A stretch of 64,000 nucleotides of DNA from Anaerolineae bacterium. Its GTDB lineage: Bacteria > Chloroflexota > Anaerolineae > Aggregatilineales > Aggregatilineaceae. Positions 61,219 to 64,000 of this stretch are shown here, piece by piece. Numbering within the stretch: position 1 is the first letter of the stretch; each line of letters begins with the position of its first letter. The translations under genes and the position numbers were made by a program. Under the pieces are notes generated by a model. That model was not told where the DNA came from and made no database searches. It was given only the letters and a program-made list of their open reading frames with translations. The stretch spans positions 38,497 to 102,496 of the forward strand of contig JAHDLB010000005.1 of assembly GCA_018432315.1 (NCBI GenBank), given 5' to 3'.

Positions 61219-62481
61219 ATGCCAACTGACATTGTTGTGCCGAACTTAGGTGAATCCATTGTCGAGGCGACGGTCGCCGAATGGCTCAAGCAAGAAGGCG
61301 ATCCGGTCGAGGTGGGCGAGGCGATCGTCGTGCTGGAGACGGAGAAGGTCGATCTGGACGTGGGCGCCGAGAAGCGGGGTGTGCTGGCGAAAATCGTCCG
61401 CGCCAAAGGCGAAGACGTCCAGGTGGGCGACGTGCTCGGCGTGATCGAGGCGTCCGGCGCCGATGATGCAGAGCCAGCTCCCGCCGCCGAGAAACCGCAA
61501 GAGGCCGAGTCCCCCGAACCGGCGGAACCGGCCCCGGCGCGCGCGCCGGAGAGCGCCGAGCGCGAGATCGCCACGCCGGTCGCGCGCCGCCTGGCCGCCG
61601 AGCGCGGCGTCGACCTGGAGACCGTTTCGCCGAGCGGAGCGCGAGGCCGGATCACGAAAGAAGACGTCGAGCGCCACCTGGCGCAGCGGGACGATGGGAA
61701 ACCCGCCCCGGCTGAGCCGCGTGAGGAAGATCGCCGCCCGGCTCAATCCACGCCCCAGGCGAAGCCCGCCCCTGCCGACTCGCGCGGGGAGGAGCGCGTG
61801 CGCATGTCGCGCCGCCGCCGGACGATCGCGCAGCGGTTGGTCGAGGCGCAGCGAACCGCCGCCATGCTCACCACCTTCAACGAAATCGACATGACGGCGA
61901 TGATGGACCTGCGCCAGCGGCGGAAAGAAGCGTTCGCCGAGCGGCACGGCGTCGGGCTGGGCATCGCGTCGTTCTTCGTCAAGGCGGCGGTCGGCGCGCT
62001 GAAGACGTTCCCGCAGCTCAACGCGGAGATGGACGGCGACGACATCATCCTGAAACACTATTACGACATCGGCATGGCGATTGGCGCCGAGGAGGGGCTG
62101 GTGGTCCCGGTGCTGCGCGACGCGGATCGCATGTCGTTCGCCGAGATCGAGCGGGCGATCAAGGACTTCGCCCAGCGCGCCGGCGAGGGAGCACTGACGC
62201 TGGACGACCTGCGCGGCGGCACGTTCACCATCACCAACGGCGGGGTGTTCGGCTCGCTGATGAGCACCCCGATCCTCAACCCGCCCCAGGTCGGTATCCT
62301 GGGCCTGCACAAGATCGAGCAGCGCCCGGTCGCGCTCGACGGTGAAGTCGTGATCCGGCCCATGATGTACGTGGCGCTGAGCTACGATCACCGCGTCGTC
62401 GATGGCCGGGAGTCGGTGCAGTTCCTGGTGCGCATCAAGGAGCTGGTCGAGGACCCGGAGCGGCTCTTGCTCGAAGGATAG
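61219..62481 (+). CDS. sucB: Dihydrolipoamide succinyltransferase (2-oxoglutarate dehydrogenase E2)
   Basis: A 420-residue enzyme. The lipoyl domain (residues 1-76) has the ETEKVDL lysine. A Pro/Ala-rich linker follows, then an E3-binding domain ([32 protein letters not shown]) and a catalytic core with [34 protein letters not shown] and the active-site [11 protein letters not shown]. The start has AGGGGAG upstream. It forms an operon with sucA. No E3 (lpd) gene follows in the window. Confidence 0.95.
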   Translation: MPTDIVVPNLGESIVEATVAEWLKQEGDPVEVGEAIVVLETEKVDLDVGAEKRGVLAKIVRAKGEDVQVGDVLGVIEASGADDAEPAPAAEKPQEAESPEPAEPAPARAPESAEREIATPVARRLAAERGVDLETVSPSGARGRITKEDVERHLAQRDDGKPAPAEPREEDRRPAQSTPQAKPAPADSRGEERVRMSRRRRTIAQRLVEAQRTAAMLTTFNEIDMTAMMDLRQRRKEAFAERHGVGLGIASFFVKAAVGALKTFPQLNAEMDGDDIILKHYYDIGMAIGAEEGLVVPVLRDADRMSFAEIERAIKDFAQRAGEGALTLDDLRGGTFTITNGGVFGSLMSTPILNPPQVGILGLHKIEQRPVALDGEVVIRPMMYVALSYDHRVVDGRESVQFLVRIKELVEDPERLLLEG

Positions 62482-62519
62482 AACCGCGGGTCTTTTGTGC
62501 CGGACAAACTGACAAACTG

Positions 62520-62551
62520 AAGCCCACGCTGGAACGATCCCGCGTGGGCTT
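62520..62551 (+). terminator. Intrinsic terminator after sucB
   Basis: AAGCCCACGC and GCGTGGGCTT form a 10-bp stem, loop about 12 bases, followed by GTCGTTT. It lies 38 bases beyond the sucB stop and may also end the convergent aldolase transcript. Confidence 0.7.
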
Positions 62552-62582
62552 GTCGTTTCGATGCGCGGGTGAACGCGAGGGC

Positions 62583-63230
62583 CTACGAATAGCGATCGCG
62601 CAGGGCCACCACCTGATCGCGCGACAGGAAATTGATGTTCCCCAGGTGATAGGCCGTCAGGTAAATGCGCGCGTTCAACTCCACGGTTTCGAGCGCGGAC
62701 ATGGCGTCGAACATCGTTTTGCCGTAGGCGACCACGCCGTGATTGCCCATGAGAAGCGTATCGTATTTCTGCACGTACGGCGTAATTGCCTCGGGGAGCT
62801 CCTCGCCGCCCGGAATGGCGTACGGGACGAGCGGCGTCGGCCCGGTCCGGACCACGACCTCAGGGAGAAACGGCGTATCCAACGCCACGCCCGCGACGGC
62901 AAATCCGGTTGCGGTCGGCGGGTGAGCGTGGACGACCGCGCGCACGTCCGGTCGGTTCTGGTAAACGATCAAATGCATCCGGAACTCCGACGACGGTTTT
63001 CTGCCATCGCGGCTACTGAGCACGGTGCCGTCCGGCGCAATCTTGACGATATCTTCGGGCTGCATCATGCCCTTGCTGACTCCGCCCGGCGTAAGGAGGA
63101 TTTCGTCGTCGTTGAGCCGGATCGAGATGTTGCCGTCGTTTCCGGCCACCAGAAAGAGATCGTACAGGCGCTGGCCGGCCTGGCAGATCTGCTTTCGGAA
63201 ATCCCATTCATCGCCCATTGTGGTACTCAT
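62583..63230 (-). CDS. Class II aldolase/adducin-family protein
   Basis: A 215-residue enzyme of the fuculose-phosphate-aldolase-like fold. LFLVAGNDGNISIRLNDDEILLTPGGVSKGMM is the typical start. The zinc site is in VVHAHPPTATGFA (His pair) and the later NHGVVAYGKTMFDA. Substrates in the family are L-fuculose-1-phosphate, L-ribulose-5-phosphate and methylthioribulose-phosphate. The start at 63230 follows GAGGAAGG. It could act with the isomerase at 54047, but there is no kinase here to link the two. Confidence 0.8.
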   Translation of the reverse strand: MSTTMGDEWDFRKQICQAGQRLYDLFLVAGNDGNISIRLNDDEILLTPGGVSKGMMQPEDIVKIAPDGTVLSSRDGRKPSSEFRMHLIVYQNRPDVRAVVHAHPPTATGFAVAGVALDTPFLPEVVVRTGPTPLVPYAIPGGEELPEAITPYVQKYDTLLMGNHGVVAYGKTMFDAMSALETVELNARIYLTAYHLGNINFLSRDQVVALRDRYS

Positions 63231-63474
63231 GTTGCCTTCCTCGTTGGTGAACTTGCGCACGACACTACCCCGAGAGGTGACGCGCACTTCCTGGCGTAGA
63301 GACGTGTTTGTCGCTGACTGTTATTGGGATGGTTACCCTATCGATCTTACGCCGCGAGCGCCGGAATCGCCAAATTTCCCTCGCGCGGCGGCAAGGGCAA
63401 GCGCCGGGCTGTGGCGCGTGTTACGGGCAGCCTTCACGCGGGTCATCAATTCGGGCCTTTTCACGATTCTGCAC

Positions 63475-63503
63475 TTGACGGGGACTGGAGGGTATGCTAT
63501 CAT
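63475..63503 (+). promoter_or_regulatory. Promoter of tRNA-Asp
   Basis: TTGACG (63475-63480), 17 bases, TATCAT (63498-63503), then 14 bases to the tRNA. The 63231-63474 stretch holds no gene that I can see. Confidence 0.75.
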
Positions 63504-63517
63504 TCCGGCACATTGAT

Positions 63518-63590
63518 GGGGGCGTAGTGTAGCGGTTAACATGCCGGCCTGTCAAGCCGGAGATCGCGGGTTCGAATCCCGTCGCTCCCG
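63518..63590 (+). tRNA. tRNA-Asp (anticodon GUC)
   Basis: A 73-nt cloverleaf: acceptor GGGGGCG/CGCTCCC, discriminator G, anticodon stem CCGGC/GCCGG with loop CTGTCAA giving GTC, and T-arm GGGTTCGAATCCC. No CCA is encoded. The last nine bases (TCGCTCCCG) are repeated directly after the gene. Confidence 0.95.
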
Positions 63591-63595
63591 TCGCT

Positions 63596-63633
63596 CCCGC
63601 GATACGAAATCCGTGTCGCGGGGCTTGTTTTTT
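63596..63633 (+). terminator. Terminator after tRNA-Asp
   Basis: CCCGCGATACG and CGTGTCGCGGG pair (one G-U) with a five-base loop, followed by GCTTG and a T6 run. Confidence 0.75.
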
Positions 63634-63661
63634 CCCTCAGACCAAGAACTGAATCAACTAC

Positions 63662-63709
63662 ACAGCCAAGGCGGGTTCGAACATCTCAGCCGCGCCTTGG
63701 CTGTTTTTT
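63662..63709 (+). terminator. Second strong intrinsic terminator
   Basis: ACAGCCAAGGCG and CGCCTTGGCTGT form a perfect 12-bp stem with a 19-base loop, followed by T6. It stands about 30 bases beyond the first one. No gene is visible in 63710-63859. Confidence 0.75.
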
Positions 63710-63859
63710 CTTCCGTTCAATCAGATCAATCACCTGTCAGTCAATTTTCCTGCTGCTTAACAACTCAGTGTAAGCTTGGGCAATCCACGCATCAATCAGA
63801 TCAGTTTCTGGTATCACGATCAAGGGATCTACTTTGACCATCACAAACGCATGTATATT

Positions 63860-64000
63860 ACCTTGATTGCTAGAAAGCGTTGGTGAAAGTGAGTGCCAGC
63901 AAAGACGCGAGCACTTTCACTGCAAAACCGGAATTGGTACGAGCATGAAGCCGTTGCAGGCCCATTTTCTCGAGTTGGCTGTTAACCGTCTCAATCCGCG
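63860..64000 (-). mobile_element. IS982-family element, 3' end (runs off the window)
   Basis: From 64000 to the stop at 63870 the minus strand reads RIETVNSQLEKMGLQRLHAR and then KVLASLLALTFTNAF, the C-terminal end of an IS982-type transposase with the last catalytic Glu. The terminal inverted repeat ACCTTGATTGCTAG is at 63860-63873 and matches, inverted, the one at 49259-49272. The rest lies outside the window, so intactness is unknown. Confidence 0.8.

Overview
The window is a bacterial chromosome segment, most likely from a member of the Chloroflexota. This assignment is an inference from gene content: a caspase-like CHAT protein, a large BTAD-STAND regulator, a serine hydroxymethyltransferase-GcvT fusion, and SH3/Cys-rich secreted proteins. 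It was not tested against a database. The left (about 1-10276) and right (about 53956-64000) parts are very GC-rich, uninterrupted housekeeping DNA. The middle (10277-53955) is visibly less GC-rich, is littered with broken genes and transposase fragments, and lies between two 128-bp direct repeats that differ at one base. Each repeat contains a complete tRNA-Val(UAC) gene and its promoter. I read the middle as one integrated genomic island of about 43.5 kb.

Left flank: two tandem paralogous secreted proteins, a CHAT-domain membrane-anchored protein, a PIG-V-like mannosyltransferase, a FetAB-type ABC metal exporter, a SagB-type nitroreductase, and a 1063-residue SHMT-GcvT fusion. Right flank: an L-fucose-isomerase-family protein, a zinc alcohol dehydrogenase, a secreted protein, a small soluble protein, SucA-SucB of the 2-oxoglutarate dehydrogenase complex, a class II aldolase, tRNA-Asp and the edge of an IS982-type element.

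Island layout: left repeat, arm-type repeats, and a frameshifted tyrosine recombinase cut off by an IS3-type fragment (10277-11660). Next is an arsenic region (11832-21452) with two Acr3 pumps, an arsEFG aromatic-arsenical cassette, ArsP, ArsA, ArsD, thioredoxin-like proteins and two ArsR repressors. Two different operator sequences can be read directly from it. After that comes a redox module (21615-31784) holding ferredoxins, a DUF169 protein, PIG-L deacetylases, a third ArsR, a thioredoxin-VKOR fusion, two paralogous Fe-S proteins, a radical SAM protein, a ProC-like reductase and a universal stress protein, with several gene stubs between them. A phosphoesterase, an ABC exporter and a Spy-like protein follow, then IS and cysteine desulfurase remnants. 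A long minus-strand stress operon (36315-43106: SPFH, SRPBCC, GlsB, HPF, CsbD, GroES, GroEL and others) stands divergent to a BTAD-STAND regulator. The island ends with a patatin-like protein, a Gre factor, two cold-shock proteins, two secreted Cys-rich paralogues and the right repeat with its own arm-type sites.

How it fits together: the arsenic genes extrude As(III) and, by family resemblance, trivalent aromatic and methyl arsenicals, under ArsR control. The Fe-S, thioredoxin and VKOR genes look like an electron or thiol supply co-opted into the same regulation, because one of the operators also precedes them. The stress operon adds protein folding, ribosome hibernation and envelope functions, so the island reads as an arsenic plus general-stress fitness island. 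Its integrase is broken, so it is probably immobile now. The least explained part, and the best candidate for an undescribed system, is the ArsR-linked Fe-S/DUF169/PIG-L/radical SAM module at 21615-31784.
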